Origin: Emticicia sp. C21
GTDB lineage: Bacteria; Bacteroidota; Bacteroidia; Cytophagales; Spirosomataceae
Reading direction: 5' to 3'
Assembly: GCF_003418935.1 (NCBI RefSeq)
Contig: NZ_QVMT01000012.1
Location: 150,470-214,469 of the forward strand
Length of the DNA: 64,000 nucleotides
This document shows, piece after piece, positions 17,285 through 26,565 of the stretch. Each line of letters opens with the position of its first letter. Positions within the stretch are counted from its first letter, which is position 1. The notes under the pieces are model-generated. The model had not been told where the DNA came from and made no database searches. It saw only the letters and a program-made list of their open reading frames with translations. Position numbers and translations under genes: made by a program.

Positions 17285-19825
17285 ATGAAGAGACTTGTTA
17301 CAGTTTTCATTCTGGTATTCATATCTTATTTATCATCATTTGCCCAACAATCAATAGAAAAAGATACCGTAAAAGCATTGAATGAAATTGTAGTTTCGGC
17401 ATCAAGAATCCCTGAAGACATCGTAAAATCTCCCATAAGTATAGAATATTTAGATAAGAAAACCATTCAGAATTCTGCGCAAAGCTCTTATTTCGATGCC
17501 CTTGAAAATGTGAAAGGTCTTCAGTTAATGACTTCGAGTCTGGGCTTTAAAGTATATAATTCAAGAGGATTTGCAAACCCAACCAATGTGCGGTTTGTAC
17601 AATTGGTTGATGGTATCGATAATCAGGCGCCTCATATTGGAGCAGCTATTGCCTCTGCTTTAACACCGACCGATTTAGATATAGAACATGTAGAAGTTAT
17701 CCTGGGCTCTGCTTCTGCATTATGGGGATTAAATGCACTGAATGGCATGGTGAATTTATATTCCCTATCTCCTTTTGATAAAGAAGGCTTAAGCTTTCAG
17801 CAAAAGAATGGAGTTAATCATTTGAATAGCTTGAATGCTACTCCCAAATTATTGAATGAAAGCTCTCTAAGGTATGCTAAGGTTATTAATTCTAAATTGG
17901 CTTTTAAGGTAAATCTGTTTTACCTGAGCGGTTATGACTGGATTTCTGACAATCAGACAGATTTGAATCCTAACGGAAATTCGTCTTTAATGCTTTTTGG
18001 TTCAGATAACCCTGCCATTGACCCCATTAACTCTTATGGCAATGAGTCTTCTAATAGAAGAACGCTTACGCTGAATGGCAAAAGATATTCAGTAGCCCGT
18101 ACAGGTTATTATGAAAAAGAAATTGCCGATTTTGGTATCGGTAATTTTAAAGCTGATGCTTCGGTCTACTTCCGACCTACATCCAAATCAGAACTTGTTT
18201 ATACCTTTAGATACGGAATTGTGAATAATCTATACCAACGCACCAATCGTTTCAGATTAGAAGATTACCGTATCTCACAGCATTCAGTTCAGTATAAAGA
18301 CAATACTTTTCAGCTAAGAAGTTATCTGACTACCGAAAATACCGGCAACTCTTATAATATCCGTTCGATGGCCGAAAACATAGACCGGGCATTTAAGACG
18401 GATGATATATGGTTTGCCGATTTTACCAAAAGCTTTAATACCTCTGTCTTGAACGGATTGCCTGACGTAACTGCCCTTAAGCAAGCTAGATTGGATGCTG
18501 ATAAGAACCGGACACAACCTAAAACGGCCGAATTTGATGCATTAATAGAGAAATTAAGAAAGATAAACAATTGGGATATTGGGGCAGCTTTACAAGTGCG
18601 TACGTGGATGTTTCATACAGACGGACAAGCAGATTTAACCAAAGAACTATTGGGCAATTTCAGAGAGAAAACCAATATCCAACTACTTGCCGGGTTTGAC
18701 TTTCGTAATTATTGGGTATATCCTGATGGCAACTATTTTATCAATCCTACTGATGCCGGGAAGAATATTTCTTACAATAAGACAGGAGGCTTTTTACAAG
18801 TTACCAAAAGTATGTGGGCAGATAAATTAAAATTAGTGTCATCTATCAGAATGGATAAAAATCAATATTTCGACCCTCAATTTAATTATCGATTTGCTAG
18901 TGTGTTTTCAAATTCGCCCCAACTCAATTTGAGGGTATCCTACCAGAATGGCTATCGTTTCCCGAGTTTATTCGAGGCTTTCTCAAATGTAAATAGTGGA
19001 GGTGTGAAACGGGTAGGAGGGCTACGTATCATGTCTGACGGTATTTTTGAAAATTCATATTTTAAAACCTCAGTAGATGCCTTTCAGGCTGCTGTAACAT
19101 CGGCAGTTAATACCCAAGGGATGAATGTGAATGAAGCTATTAAACAAAACTCAGGTTTATTGAAGAAGAATGATTATACCTATATACAGCCCGAAAAAGT
19201 TCAGAGTTTTGAACTGGGCTATAAAGGTTATTTCTTAGAGAAACGCCTGTTTTTTGATGTGGATTTCTATTATAACCGTTACCGCAATTTCATGGCTCAG
19301 GTTGAGGCCAATATCACTAAATCTCAGAATCCTGATTCTATTGCTATTTATTTGAACAACAGAAACACCCAAAGCCGTTATCGTCTCTGGACAAACTCTA
19401 AGGCAGTAGTGCATACTTATGGCTCAAGTATGAGTATGAAGTATCGCTTCTTTAAAAACTTTCTGATTGTCGGAAATATCTCTTATGCCACTTTGCAAAG
19501 AAAAGATTCAGGGGATGGCTTGGAAGAGGCTTTTAACACACCTGAATGGATAAGCAATCTAGCCCTGCAAAACCCTGATTTGTTTAAAAATGTAGGTTTT
19601 TCTGTTAGCTATAGGTTTCAGGATAAATATATCTGGCAATCTTCTTTAGCAACCGGCGAAGTATCAGCCATGCACAATGTAGACGTTCAATTATCTTACC
19701 GTATACCTGACTGGAAACTGAATTTTAAACTGGCTTCAACCAATGTGCTGAATAAATACTATAGCAATTTTCTGGCAGGGCCAAGCGTGGGTGGTTTTTA
19801 TTACTTCTCCATTACTTATAACTGA
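17285..19825 (+). CDS. TonB-dependent outer membrane receptor
   Basis: This 846-residue protein has a clear signal peptide (MKRLVTVFILVFISYLSSFAQ). A plug domain spans about residues 35-160 (EIVVSASRIPEDIVKSPIS... through VEVILGSASALWGLNALNGMVNL). A long beta-barrel with alternating aromatic strands ends in FYYFSITYN. There is no N-terminal carboxypeptidase-like domain, so it is not SusC-type. It would import a ligand using TonB energy, and the ligand cannot be assigned. The start is fixed by the signal peptide, yet it directly follows a terminator hairpin. No partner lipoprotein or transporter is adjacent. Confidence 0.88.
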   Translation: MKRLVTVFILVFISYLSSFAQQSIEKDTVKALNEIVVSASRIPEDIVKSPISIEYLDKKTIQNSAQSSYFDALENVKGLQLMTSSLGFKVYNSRGFANPTNVRFVQLVDGIDNQAPHIGAAIASALTPTDLDIEHVEVILGSASALWGLNALNGMVNLYSLSPFDKEGLSFQQKNGVNHLNSLNATPKLLNESSLRYAKVINSKLAFKVNLFYLSGYDWISDNQTDLNPNGNSSLMLFGSDNPAIDPINSYGNESSNRRTLTLNGKRYSVARTGYYEKEIADFGIGNFKADASVYFRPTSKSELVYTFRYGIVNNLYQRTNRFRLEDYRISQHSVQYKDNTFQLRSYLTTENTGNSYNIRSMAENIDRAFKTDDIWFADFTKSFNTSVLNGLPDVTALKQARLDADKNRTQPKTAEFDALIEKLRKINNWDIGAALQVRTWMFHTDGQADLTKELLGNFREKTNIQLLAGFDFRNYWVYPDGNYFINPTDAGKNISYNKTGGFLQVTKSMWADKLKLVSSIRMDKNQYFDPQFNYRFASVFSNSPQLNLRVSYQNGYRFPSLFEAFSNVNSGGVKRVGGLRIMSDGIFENSYFKTSVDAFQAAVTSAVNTQGMNVNEAIKQNSGLLKKNDYTYIQPEKVQSFELGYKGYFLEKRLFFDVDFYYNRYRNFMAQVEANITKSQNPDSIAIYLNNRNTQSRYRLWTNSKAVVHTYGSSMSMKYRFFKNFLIVGNISYATLQRKDSGDGLEEAFNTPEWISNLALQNPDLFKNVGFSVSYRFQDKYIWQSSLATGEVSAMHNVDVQLSYRIPDWKLNFKLASTNVLNKYYSNFLAGPSVGGFYYFSITYN

Positions 19826-19872
19826 TTGAATTAAATTATTTTACTCATTTAGTACCTCCTCCATCACTTGAG

Positions 19873-19896
19873 GGCATATTATTTATGCCATTTTTT
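19873..19896 (+). terminator. Probable terminator of the TonB receptor
   Basis: GGCATA-TTATT-TATGCC forms a 6-bp stem, followed by A and six T residues. It lies 47 bases after the receptor stop codon. Confidence 0.6.
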
Positions 19897-19958
19897 CTCA
19901 GGCACTAGCATTTTTAAACTTCTTGTTATTAATTTTAGCTGTTAAATAAGATTCTACT

Positions 19959-21572
19959 ATGCACGACCAGTTTATCGAGTACGTTTACCTTATCCTGATT
20001 ATCCTGGCATTGGTTATGGTGGCCAACAAACTTCAATTGGCATACCCGATTGTATTAGTTTTAGGTGGCCTGGCAGTCAGTTTTTTCTCAATATTTTCAA
20101 ATGTTACCATCAATCCCGATTTAATTTTCTTTATTTTTCTGCCCCCGCTATTGTACGAGTCGGCCTGGCAGGTGTCTTGGAAAGACTTCTGGCGGTGGAG
20201 ACGGGTAATTATGAGTTTTGCCTTTCTGGTAGTAATTATCAATGCTTGCGTGGTTGCCTATTTTTCAGTATTAATAATCCCAGATTTTACTCTGGCATTG
20301 GGTTTTCTTTTAGGAGGTATCGTTTCACCGCCTGACGCCATTTCTTCCGCGACCATTATGCGACGCCTGAAAGTACCAAGATCATTATTAAGTCTCGGAG
20401 AAGGGGAAAGTTTATTAAATGATGCTTCTTCTTTGATTGTCTTTCGTTTTGCCTTATTAGCTATACTTACAGGCCAATTCTATTTTAAAGAGGCAGCAGG
20501 CAATTTTTTTCTGGTAGTAGTGATGGGTGTACTGATTGGGCTTCTGGTTGCGTTAATTTTTTATGGTATACACCGATGGTTACCGACCACGCCAAGTATT
20601 GAGATTGTTCTGACGCTTATCACTCCTTATTGTATGTACTATTTTGCCGAGTATTTCCATTTTTCAGGAGTATTGGCAATCGTATGTGGCGGGCTTTTCT
20701 TGTCAAGCAAGCGAAATAAGATTCTTACCTACGCCAGCCGTATTCAGGGTGTAAATGTATGGGGTAGTTTGGTTTTTGTAATGAATGGTTTGGTTTTTCT
20801 ATTAATTGGTTTACAATTACCCTCAATTGTTGAGCAATTGGGAGATACTAAGTTAAGCGAAGCTATTTTCTATGGCCTCGCAATCTCGTTTGTTTTGATT
20901 ATTGTTCGGGTACTTTGTGCTTTAGGTGCCTCCTGGTTTTCACACTGGGTTAGCCGGTTTATTACGGTGGCAGATGCTAATCCTGGGTGGAGACTACCAT
21001 TGATTTTTGGCTGGGCTGGTATGCGTGGGGTAGTATCTCTGGCGGCAGCGCTTTCTATCCCTTTGCTTACCAACGAAGGGCAGCCGTTTCCATATCGTAA
21101 TCTCATTCTATTCATCACCTTTATTGTCATTCTGGTAACCCTGGTTTTTCAAGGACTTACGCTTCCCTGGCTTATTAAGAGAGTGCATATGGTAGATAAA
21201 TTTGCTACTATGACAGAGCATGAACAGGAAATACTCATCCAGAAGAAAATCCTGCAATATTCTATTCAGCATTTGGAAAAAAAATATGAGGAAGATGGCG
21301 CTAAGGATAATCAACTAAACGACCTGCTTGAAAAATTAAGAATAGAGCTAAGACTATTTAACCAAACCCTAGAAGAAACAGACCCAACAGAAGAACACCC
21401 TTACAAAAGCTATCAATACACCTATCTGCAGCTATTGGAACACCAACGTGAACTACTCGATAGAATCAACCTGAAAGCAGAATTTGATGAAGAATTGGTC
21501 AGAAAATATCATTCATTGATTGATATTGAAGAGTTTAAAGTGAGGGAGAAGATGTTGCAAGAGCATCAGTGA
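19959..21572 (+). CDS. CPA1-family Na+/H+ antiporter
   Basis: This 537-residue inner-membrane protein has about 12-13 transmembrane segments in the first 420 residues, then a soluble charged C-terminus (about 115 residues, coiled-coil-like: QYSIQHLEKKYEEDG...). Conserved family blocks are FIFLPPLLYESAWQ, GGIVSPPDAISSATIMRRL and LGEGESLLNDASSLIVFRFAL. The last two hold the ion-binding Asp residues of NHE/NhaP/YjcE-type exchangers. A further block is WAGMRGVVSLAAALSIP. It exchanges Na+ (or K+) for H+ across the inner membrane for pH and salt homeostasis. It appears to be a single-gene unit. Confidence 0.93.
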   Translation: MHDQFIEYVYLILIILALVMVANKLQLAYPIVLVLGGLAVSFFSIFSNVTINPDLIFFIFLPPLLYESAWQVSWKDFWRWRRVIMSFAFLVVIINACVVAYFSVLIIPDFTLALGFLLGGIVSPPDAISSATIMRRLKVPRSLLSLGEGESLLNDASSLIVFRFALLAILTGQFYFKEAAGNFFLVVVMGVLIGLLVALIFYGIHRWLPTTPSIEIVLTLITPYCMYYFAEYFHFSGVLAIVCGGLFLSSKRNKILTYASRIQGVNVWGSLVFVMNGLVFLLIGLQLPSIVEQLGDTKLSEAIFYGLAISFVLIIVRVLCALGASWFSHWVSRFITVADANPGWRLPLIFGWAGMRGVVSLAAALSIPLLTNEGQPFPYRNLILFITFIVILVTLVFQGLTLPWLIKRVHMVDKFATMTEHEQEILIQKKILQYSIQHLEKKYEEDGAKDNQLNDLLEKLRIELRLFNQTLEETDPTEEHPYKSYQYTYLQLLEHQRELLDRINLKAEFDEELVRKYHSLIDIEEFKVREKMLQEHQ

Positions 21573-21577
21573 TAACA

Positions 21578-21607
21578 AAAAACGCCCCTTTTCAGGGGCA
21601 TTTTTGT
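21578..21607. terminator. Bidirectional terminator
   Basis: GCCCCT-TTTC-AGGGGC (21584-21599) is flanked by an A-run on the left and a T-run on the right. It separates the antiporter gene from the convergent GH88 gene and can serve both strands. Confidence 0.85.
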
Positions 21608-21627
21608 TGCAAAAGTTGTAAAAAGTC

Positions 21628-22815
21628 TTAAAACAATTTCTGCTTATTTTTCAAACGCTGATAGCGTAACAAGCCTTCCAGGAAATAATAATCAGCATAT
21701 ACTAATGGTACATCAATTTCTGATTTAAGCGGTTTTGCACCTACTGAATGTTTCAGAATAAAATGGTTGTTTTCGCCTAAATTAGCTTTGTAGGTTGGAG
21801 TTGTCAAGCTCTCTAACATAGTTTCGGCAGCATCAAAATAGGTTTTGCTTTTTGCTTTGCCAACATAAGTACTTAGCTCAAATAAGGCTGATGCAGTAAT
21901 AGCACCTGCAGAAGCATCACGCTCTTCGTTCGGGATATTTGGTGCATTGAAATCCCAGTAAGGAATTTTGTCTTTTGGTAAATTCGGATGATTCAGATAG
22001 AAATCAGCAATTTTCTCTGCTTGTGCCAGATACTTTTTGTCTTTGGTTTCTCTGTACATATCTGTATAACCATACAAAGCCCAGGCCTGACCTCTCGCCC
22101 ATGCCGATTCATCGGCATATCCCTGATGCGTACCTTTTTTCAATACTTCACCGTTTTCACCATAAGCAATTACGTGGTAGCTGCTATTATCAGGACGGAA
22201 ATGGTTTTTGATGGTATTATCCGCATGGGTAATGCTAAGATTAGAAAACTCCTTATTGCCTGATTCGCGTGATGCCCAGAATAAAAATTCAAGGTTCATC
22301 ATATTGTCAACAATCACCGGATACTTATAGCCTTTCCAGTTATTCCATGATTTAATTAAGCCTACTTTAGGGTCAAAACGAGTCGCTAACGACTTCGCTC
22401 CGGTAAGCATAATTTCCTTATACTTTGGATTTTTGGTCAGGCGATAACCATTACCAAAAGGGCAATATAACATGAAGCCTAAATCGTGCGTGCCTGTGTT
22501 AAACTGCTCTTTTTCAACGGCCATTGTCCATTTGTCAGCCGCCTCTTTCCATTTCTGTTCTTTGGTTTGTTCAAAAATGTACCATAGCGAACCACCGAAA
22601 AAACCACTACACCACCAACTGGTTGGCATATCTCTTGGCGAACCATCAGGATTGGTCGATTGTGGCGTTTTGGTAATATCAGGGTGGCTTTTAAGCATGC
22701 CTTCATATTGCTGAGCAGCAAAGGCAAATTCTTTTGCTACATCAATCTTCTTCTGGCCAAAAAGAATTGAAGAAACAAAAAGTAACAAAATTGTCAATTT
22801 AGAGGTAAGTCTCAT
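21628..22815 (-). CDS. GH88 unsaturated glucuronyl/galacturonyl hydrolase
   Basis: This 395-residue protein has a signal peptide (residues 1-20, ending FGQ), placing it in the periplasm. The (alpha/alpha)6-barrel family signature is clear. The two catalytic Asp residues fit D111 in NTGTHDLGF and D170 in VIVDNMMNL. WWCSGFFGG and ADESAWARGQAWALYGY are further family blocks. GH88 enzymes hydrate and release the unsaturated uronic acid at the non-reducing end of oligosaccharides made by polysaccharide lyases. The product, 5-keto-4-deoxyuronate, is the substrate of KduI, encoded 45 bases upstream on the same strand, so the pathway is coherent. Which polysaccharide is used (pectin, glycosaminoglycan, ulvan-type) is not known. 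Confidence 0.93.
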   Translation of the reverse strand: MRLTSKLTILLLFVSSILFGQKKIDVAKEFAFAAQQYEGMLKSHPDITKTPQSTNPDGSPRDMPTSWWCSGFFGGSLWYIFEQTKEQKWKEAADKWTMAVEKEQFNTGTHDLGFMLYCPFGNGYRLTKNPKYKEIMLTGAKSLATRFDPKVGLIKSWNNWKGYKYPVIVDNMMNLEFLFWASRESGNKEFSNLSITHADNTIKNHFRPDNSSYHVIAYGENGEVLKKGTHQGYADESAWARGQAWALYGYTDMYRETKDKKYLAQAEKIADFYLNHPNLPKDKIPYWDFNAPNIPNEERDASAGAITASALFELSTYVGKAKSKTYFDAAETMLESLTTPTYKANLGENNHFILKHSVGAKPLKSEIDVPLVYADYYFLEGLLRYQRLKNKQKLF

Positions 22816-22860
22816 TGTAAGAAAGATTGAAATTAAATAAGCATATAAATAAGTTTTGAA

Positions 22861-23691
22861 TTAGCGCAACTCAGAAATCGGAATAAAGTCCATATCTGCA
22901 AACGATTGATTTTCACCAGCCATCCCCCAGATAAATGAGTAGTTTGAAGTACCACAACCAGAATGCACTGACCACGGCGGAGAAATAATAGCCTGATGGT
23001 TGCTTATCCATAAATGACGGGTCTCTTGCGGTTGCCCCATCAGGTGCAATACCCTATGATTTTCAGGTACATCAAAATAACAATAAGCCTCCATACGGCG
23101 ATCATGCGTATGCGATGGCATGGTATTCCACACACTACCCGTTTGTAGCACCGTTAAACCCATTACCAGCTGGCAACTTCTGATACCATCCAAATGAATA
23201 TATTTATAAATAATCCGTTGGTTAGCTGTCTCAACCGCACCCATATTGGCCGGAGAAGCCTCTTCTTTGGTCATTAATCGGGTTGGATAGGCAGCATGTG
23301 AGGGAGCAGAAAGAATAAAGTATTTCGCAGGATTGCTGCTATCCACACTTTCAAAAACTACTTTCTGAGCACCTTTGCCTACATATAAACAGTCTAGTTT
23401 ATTAATATTGAAAGCCTCACCATCGACAGTAATTTTGCCATTGCCAGCTACATTAATAATCCCGATTTCTCTTCTTTCCAGAAAATAGTCAGATTTCAGT
23501 TCATCATAATTGCCTAATTCAACTGCTTCGTTCTTAGGCATAATACCACCCAAAATCATGCGGTCATAGTGAGAATAAACAATATGTATCTGGTCAGGTG
23601 TAAATAAAGTTTCCACCAGAAAATTGTTTCTCAATTCGGCTGTATTCATACCCGCCGTTTCCTTAGGGCTACTTTCATATCTTGCTTGCAT
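22861..23691 (-). CDS. kduI: 5-dehydro-4-deoxy-D-glucuronate isomerase KduI
   Basis: This 276-residue cupin-fold enzyme converts 5-keto-4-deoxyuronate to 2,5-diketo-3-deoxygluconate in the cytoplasm. The zinc ligands known in the E. coli enzyme (His196, His198, Glu203, His245) align at H194, H196 and E201 in PSHTHDRRMEAY and at H243 in WSVHSGCGTSNYSFIWGMAGEN. The length matches the family (about 278). It lies between GH88 and KduD on the same strand. It is separated from kduD by 187 bases that carry an inverted pair of 7-base repeats, so it may have its own promoter. Confidence 0.96.
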   Translation of the reverse strand: MQARYESSPKETAGMNTAELRNNFLVETLFTPDQIHIVYSHYDRMILGGIMPKNEAVELGNYDELKSDYFLERREIGIINVAGNGKITVDGEAFNINKLDCLYVGKGAQKVVFESVDSSNPAKYFILSAPSHAAYPTRLMTKEEASPANMGAVETANQRIIYKYIHLDGIRSCQLVMGLTVLQTGSVWNTMPSHTHDRRMEAYCYFDVPENHRVLHLMGQPQETRHLWISNHQAIISPPWSVHSGCGTSNYSFIWGMAGENQSFADMDFIPISELR

Positions 23692-23700
23692 ATCTTCAAA

Positions 23701-23878
23701 TAATTTAGTGATTTAGTGAATTTGTGATTGAGTGATTTTGTCCTGAACTATGATTTAGCTGATTTTAGGATTTCTCTGAATTTATAATTAGTTGTTTATT
23801 TATTCCATAATATTTCTCTATGTTCTGCCCTAAGCTAATTAATCACTCATTCACTAAATCACACAATCACTCAATGAT
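23701..23878. repeat. Inverted pair of 7-base-periodic repeats
   Basis: The left arm (23701-23740) is built of variants of TAGTGAT/TTAGTGA/TTGAGTGA with a 7-base period. The right arm (23839-23878) carries the same words on the other strand (TCACTAAATCACACAATCAC). The exact shared core is GTGATTTAGTGAAT at 23708-23721 and its complement at 23849-23862. About 100 bases lie between the arms. It fills most of the kduD-kduI gap. The function is unknown. Confidence 0.8.
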
Positions 23879-24634
23879 TTACCTCCCCATCCATCCCCCA
23901 TCCACGGTCAGGATAGTGCCATGTACATAGTCAGAGGCAGAGGAAGCCAGAAATACTGCCGGGCCTTTAAAGTCCTCTGTTTCTCCCCAGCGTCCGGCCG
24001 GGATACGGGCTAATATGGAGGTACTTCTATCAGGGTCATTTCTGAGTGCTTCTGTATTATCTGTGGCAATGTAACCAGGGGCTATGGCATTTACATTAAC
24101 GCCTTTTGATGCCCATTCATTGGCTAATGCTTTTACCAAACTTCCGATAGCGCCTTTGCTGGCAGCATACCCGGGTACATTGATACCACCCTGGAAGGTA
24201 AGTAATGAAGCTGTAAAAATGATCTTACCCGATTTTTGCTCTATCATTTTGGCACCAATTTCGCGCGCCAGAATAAACTGAGAATCAAGGTTAATCGTCA
24301 TTACTTTGTCCCAATACTCGTCCGGGTGTTCCGCCGCAGGCTTACGCATAATAGTACCTGCATTGTTCACAAGAATATCAATTGTTGGGAAATCAACCTT
24401 TACTTGTCGAATAAACGCATAAAGGCTCTCACGATTACCGAAATCAGCCTGGTACGCCTTGAAATTTCTTTGTAAACCCTTAACGGTGAGTTCTACTGCA
24501 CTATTTTCTAATTCGATACTAGCAGATACTCCAATGATATCAGCACCTGCTTCTGCAAGTCCGATAGCTATGGCTTTGCCTATGCCTTTGTTACAGCCTG
24601 TTACAAGCGCAACTTTGCCTGAAAGATTAAACAT
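23879..24634 (-). CDS. kduD: 2-dehydro-3-deoxy-D-gluconate 5-dehydrogenase KduD
   Basis: This 251-residue short-chain dehydrogenase has the NAD-binding TGCNKGIG at residues 12-19, NNAG at 90-93, catalytic S143, Y156 and K160 (GYAASK), and the C-terminal TVDGGWMGR typical of KduD. It reduces 2,5-diketo-3-deoxygluconate to 2-keto-3-deoxygluconate, the step after KduI. Gene order on the minus strand is kduD, kduI, GH88. The divergent LacI-family gene starts 274 bases away and is the probable regulator. No KdgK or KdgA is in the window, so the last pathway steps must be encoded elsewhere. Confidence 0.95.
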   Translation of the reverse strand: MFNLSGKVALVTGCNKGIGKAIAIGLAEAGADIIGVSASIELENSAVELTVKGLQRNFKAYQADFGNRESLYAFIRQVKVDFPTIDILVNNAGTIMRKPAAEHPDEYWDKVMTINLDSQFILAREIGAKMIEQKSGKIIFTASLLTFQGGINVPGYAASKGAIGSLVKALANEWASKGVNVNAIAPGYIATDNTEALRNDPDRSTSILARIPAGRWGETEDFKGPAVFLASSASDYVHGTILTVDGGWMGR

Positions 24635-24773
24635 TTTATGAGAGTAATAGAATTATTCAAAGATAAAGCCTGAAATCTGACTAGTAAAATCAATCAAATA
24701 TACCTACGAAGATGTAAAACTAACGTAGGAAGAAACAAATAAATAATTGACTTTATTTATGCAATCGTTGTCG

Positions 24774-24784
24774 GGAACGTTACC
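24774..24784. promoter_or_regulatory. Candidate LacI-type operator
   Basis: GGAACGTTACC has a near-palindromic form centred on AACGTT, like operators of LacI-family regulators with a central CG. It lies in the kduD-lacI divergent gap, about 140 bases from kduD. A possible -7 element, TATCTTTG at 24824-24831, points toward the regulator gene. Support is limited to pattern and position. Confidence 0.35.
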
Positions 24785-24908
24785 AAAAAGGCTTGTTCAT
24801 ACCATTGGTACCGATAATTTTAATATCTTTGATTGTCGTTCATACTTCTGGTTGTTTGTGTGTTCTACAACTGACCAATCATAAAATTGTATTTTACTTG
24901 TATTAATC

Positions 24909-25916
24909 TTGGAGGCTATAACCATTAAAGATATTGCGAAGGCGCTTAACCTCTCTACCTCAACGGTTTCGAGAGCGTTAAGGGGTAGCTATGAGATTAA
25001 CCCTGAGACTAAAAAACTCGTATTGGAGTATGCCAAGAAGATGAATTATCACCCTAATCCGATTGCTTTGAGTCTGAAAGAAAACCGAAGCCGGGCCATA
25101 GGGGTGATAGTGCCGGAGATAGCCAATAATTTTTTCTCGCAAGCGATTAATGGCATTGAAGCAGTGGCGTATGACAGGGGCTATCATGTAGTGATTTTTC
25201 AGAGCCATGAGTCTTATGAGCGCGAGCGTAGCAATATTCAACATTTGGTGGGGCGTAAAGTTGATGGAGTTCTGATTTCGTTGTCAGGACAAACCACCGA
25301 GGTAAACCATTTATCGGAAATACAAAAGAGGGGAGTACCGCTGGTAGTTTTCGACAGGATTTCAAACGAGATTGAAGCTAATAAAGTGATTGCTGATAAT
25401 TTTCAGGGAGCATTTGAAGCAGCAGAACACCTGATTTTATCAGGCAGAAAAAGAATTGCCCATATTACCAGCCCGTCTTTGCTCTATACTACTAATGAAA
25501 GGTTGGAGGGATACAAGGCAGCTCTCGAAAAGCACGGCATACCCTTTAACGAGAATCTGGTGCGCTATTGCGGCTTTGCCCCGGAAGAAGCCAGAGAAGT
25601 GATTTTTGAATTATTGGATACTCAAAAACCAGATGCTATTTTTACCGCTAGTGACCGGCTTGCCTTAGATTGCTTTGCGGCTGTAAAAGCCAAAGGTATT
25701 GATATCCCTGAACAAGTGGCTTTTATAGGATTTACCAATCTACAGGTAGCACATTTACTAGACCCTCCTTTAAGCACTGTAGTACAACCTGCTTTTGAAA
25801 TTGGCAAAACGGCAGCAGAAATGCTTTTAGATACAATTGATAATAAACGGAATACGGCCACAATAAAAACTATAAAAATACCTACAGAAGTAAATCTTCG
25901 TACTTCTTCAGACTAA
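24909..25916 (+). CDS. LacI-family transcriptional regulator
   Basis: This 335-residue protein has an N-terminal LacI helix-turn-helix and hinge (TIKDIAKALNLSTSTVSRAL, residues 5-24) and a periplasmic-binding-protein-like effector domain (AIGVIVPEIANNFFSQAINGIE onward, with ERLEGYKAALEKHGIPF). A TTG is chosen as start because an in-frame stop lies nine codons upstream (24882-24884), no ATG exists before the helix-turn-helix, and the family begins a few residues before TIKDIA. It is divergent from kduD-kduI-GH88 and is the likely repressor of that pathway, with a uronate-derived effector inferred. Confidence 0.92.
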   Translation: MEAITIKDIAKALNLSTSTVSRALRGSYEINPETKKLVLEYAKKMNYHPNPIALSLKENRSRAIGVIVPEIANNFFSQAINGIEAVAYDRGYHVVIFQSHESYERERSNIQHLVGRKVDGVLISLSGQTTEVNHLSEIQKRGVPLVVFDRISNEIEANKVIADNFQGAFEAAEHLILSGRKRIAHITSPSLLYTTNERLEGYKAALEKHGIPFNENLVRYCGFAPEEAREVIFELLDTQKPDAIFTASDRLALDCFAAVKAKGIDIPEQVAFIGFTNLQVAHLLDPPLSTVVQPAFEIGKTAAEMLLDTIDNKRNTATIKTIKIPTEVNLRTSSD

Positions 25917-25945
25917 AAATCCACAAACCATGGGCTTGTGGATTT
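25917..25945. terminator. Bidirectional terminator
   Basis: AAATCCACAA (25917-25926) pairs with TTGTGGATTT (25936-25945) around a 9-base loop. It lies right at the end of the LacI gene and faces the convergent lipoprotein gene. Confidence 0.75.
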
Positions 25946-25976
25946 ATTACCTAAACTATAAATTAAAAACAAACTT

Positions 25977-26537
25977 TTATTGAATACTTAGATTGAAATC
26001 TAAGCTTACATCATCGCTGCCCGTTGTTGGTGTGCCATCTTTTACTTCTTTTCCATTTACTGGTGGTTGATGGCGTAATTGTACTTTCAGTTTACCTGTA
26101 CCAGCCGCTCCGGTCTGTACAGTTCCTGTTAAGCCAATCGGAAAATTGCGGGCATCTTTATCGCCATAAGTATACGTCAAAAGACTTGTTGGCGAGGGTG
26201 TGAACACAAATAAATGTTCGTCGCTTTCTTCTTCTACCTCGTCAGTAATATTTTCAACAGGCGTTTTCGATTCATCTAACAACTCTACTGTAAGCGTATA
26301 ATTTGTATTAGGCTTCAGGCTGATATTGTCGAATTTAGTAGGGGCGCTCCCACCGTCACCATCGGGGTCATTAAACACAAAAGTTTGTGTCGTACCACCC
26401 GAAGTAAAGTTTAACTTAACTGTAGTAATGATTTCATTTTCTTCTTCTACATCTACGGCAGTGTCTTTACAAGCCACCATCGAAAATAATAGAGCTAAGA
26501 TGAGGAAGCCAGAAACGATAATTCGATTTTTTTGCAT
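25977..26537 (-). CDS. Lipoprotein under the same operator as the ZnuD-like receptor
   Basis: This protein is 186 residues long from the ATG at 26537. An open frame reaches further back to 26597, but only the later ATG gives a lipoprotein signal peptide (MQKNRIIVSGFLILALLFSM, lipobox FSMVAC, Cys23). The mature part is acidic and beta-rich with no family I recognise (VKLNFTSGGTTQTFVFNDPDGDGG, then an acidic ENITDEVEEESDEH). It may bind a metal or a metal-carrying ligand at the outer membrane. Two operator-like repeats lie directly upstream, so it has its own promoter although it follows the receptor gene by 112 bases. Confidence 0.75.
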   Translation of the reverse strand: MQKNRIIVSGFLILALLFSMVACKDTAVDVEEENEIITTVKLNFTSGGTTQTFVFNDPDGDGGSAPTKFDNISLKPNTNYTLTVELLDESKTPVENITDEVEEESDEHLFVFTPSPTSLLTYTYGDKDARNFPIGLTGTVQTGAAGTGKLKVQLRHQPPVNGKEVKDGTPTTGSDDVSLDFNLSIQ

Positions 26538-26565
26538 GGGTTTTAGATTTAATGATGATTCTGTA

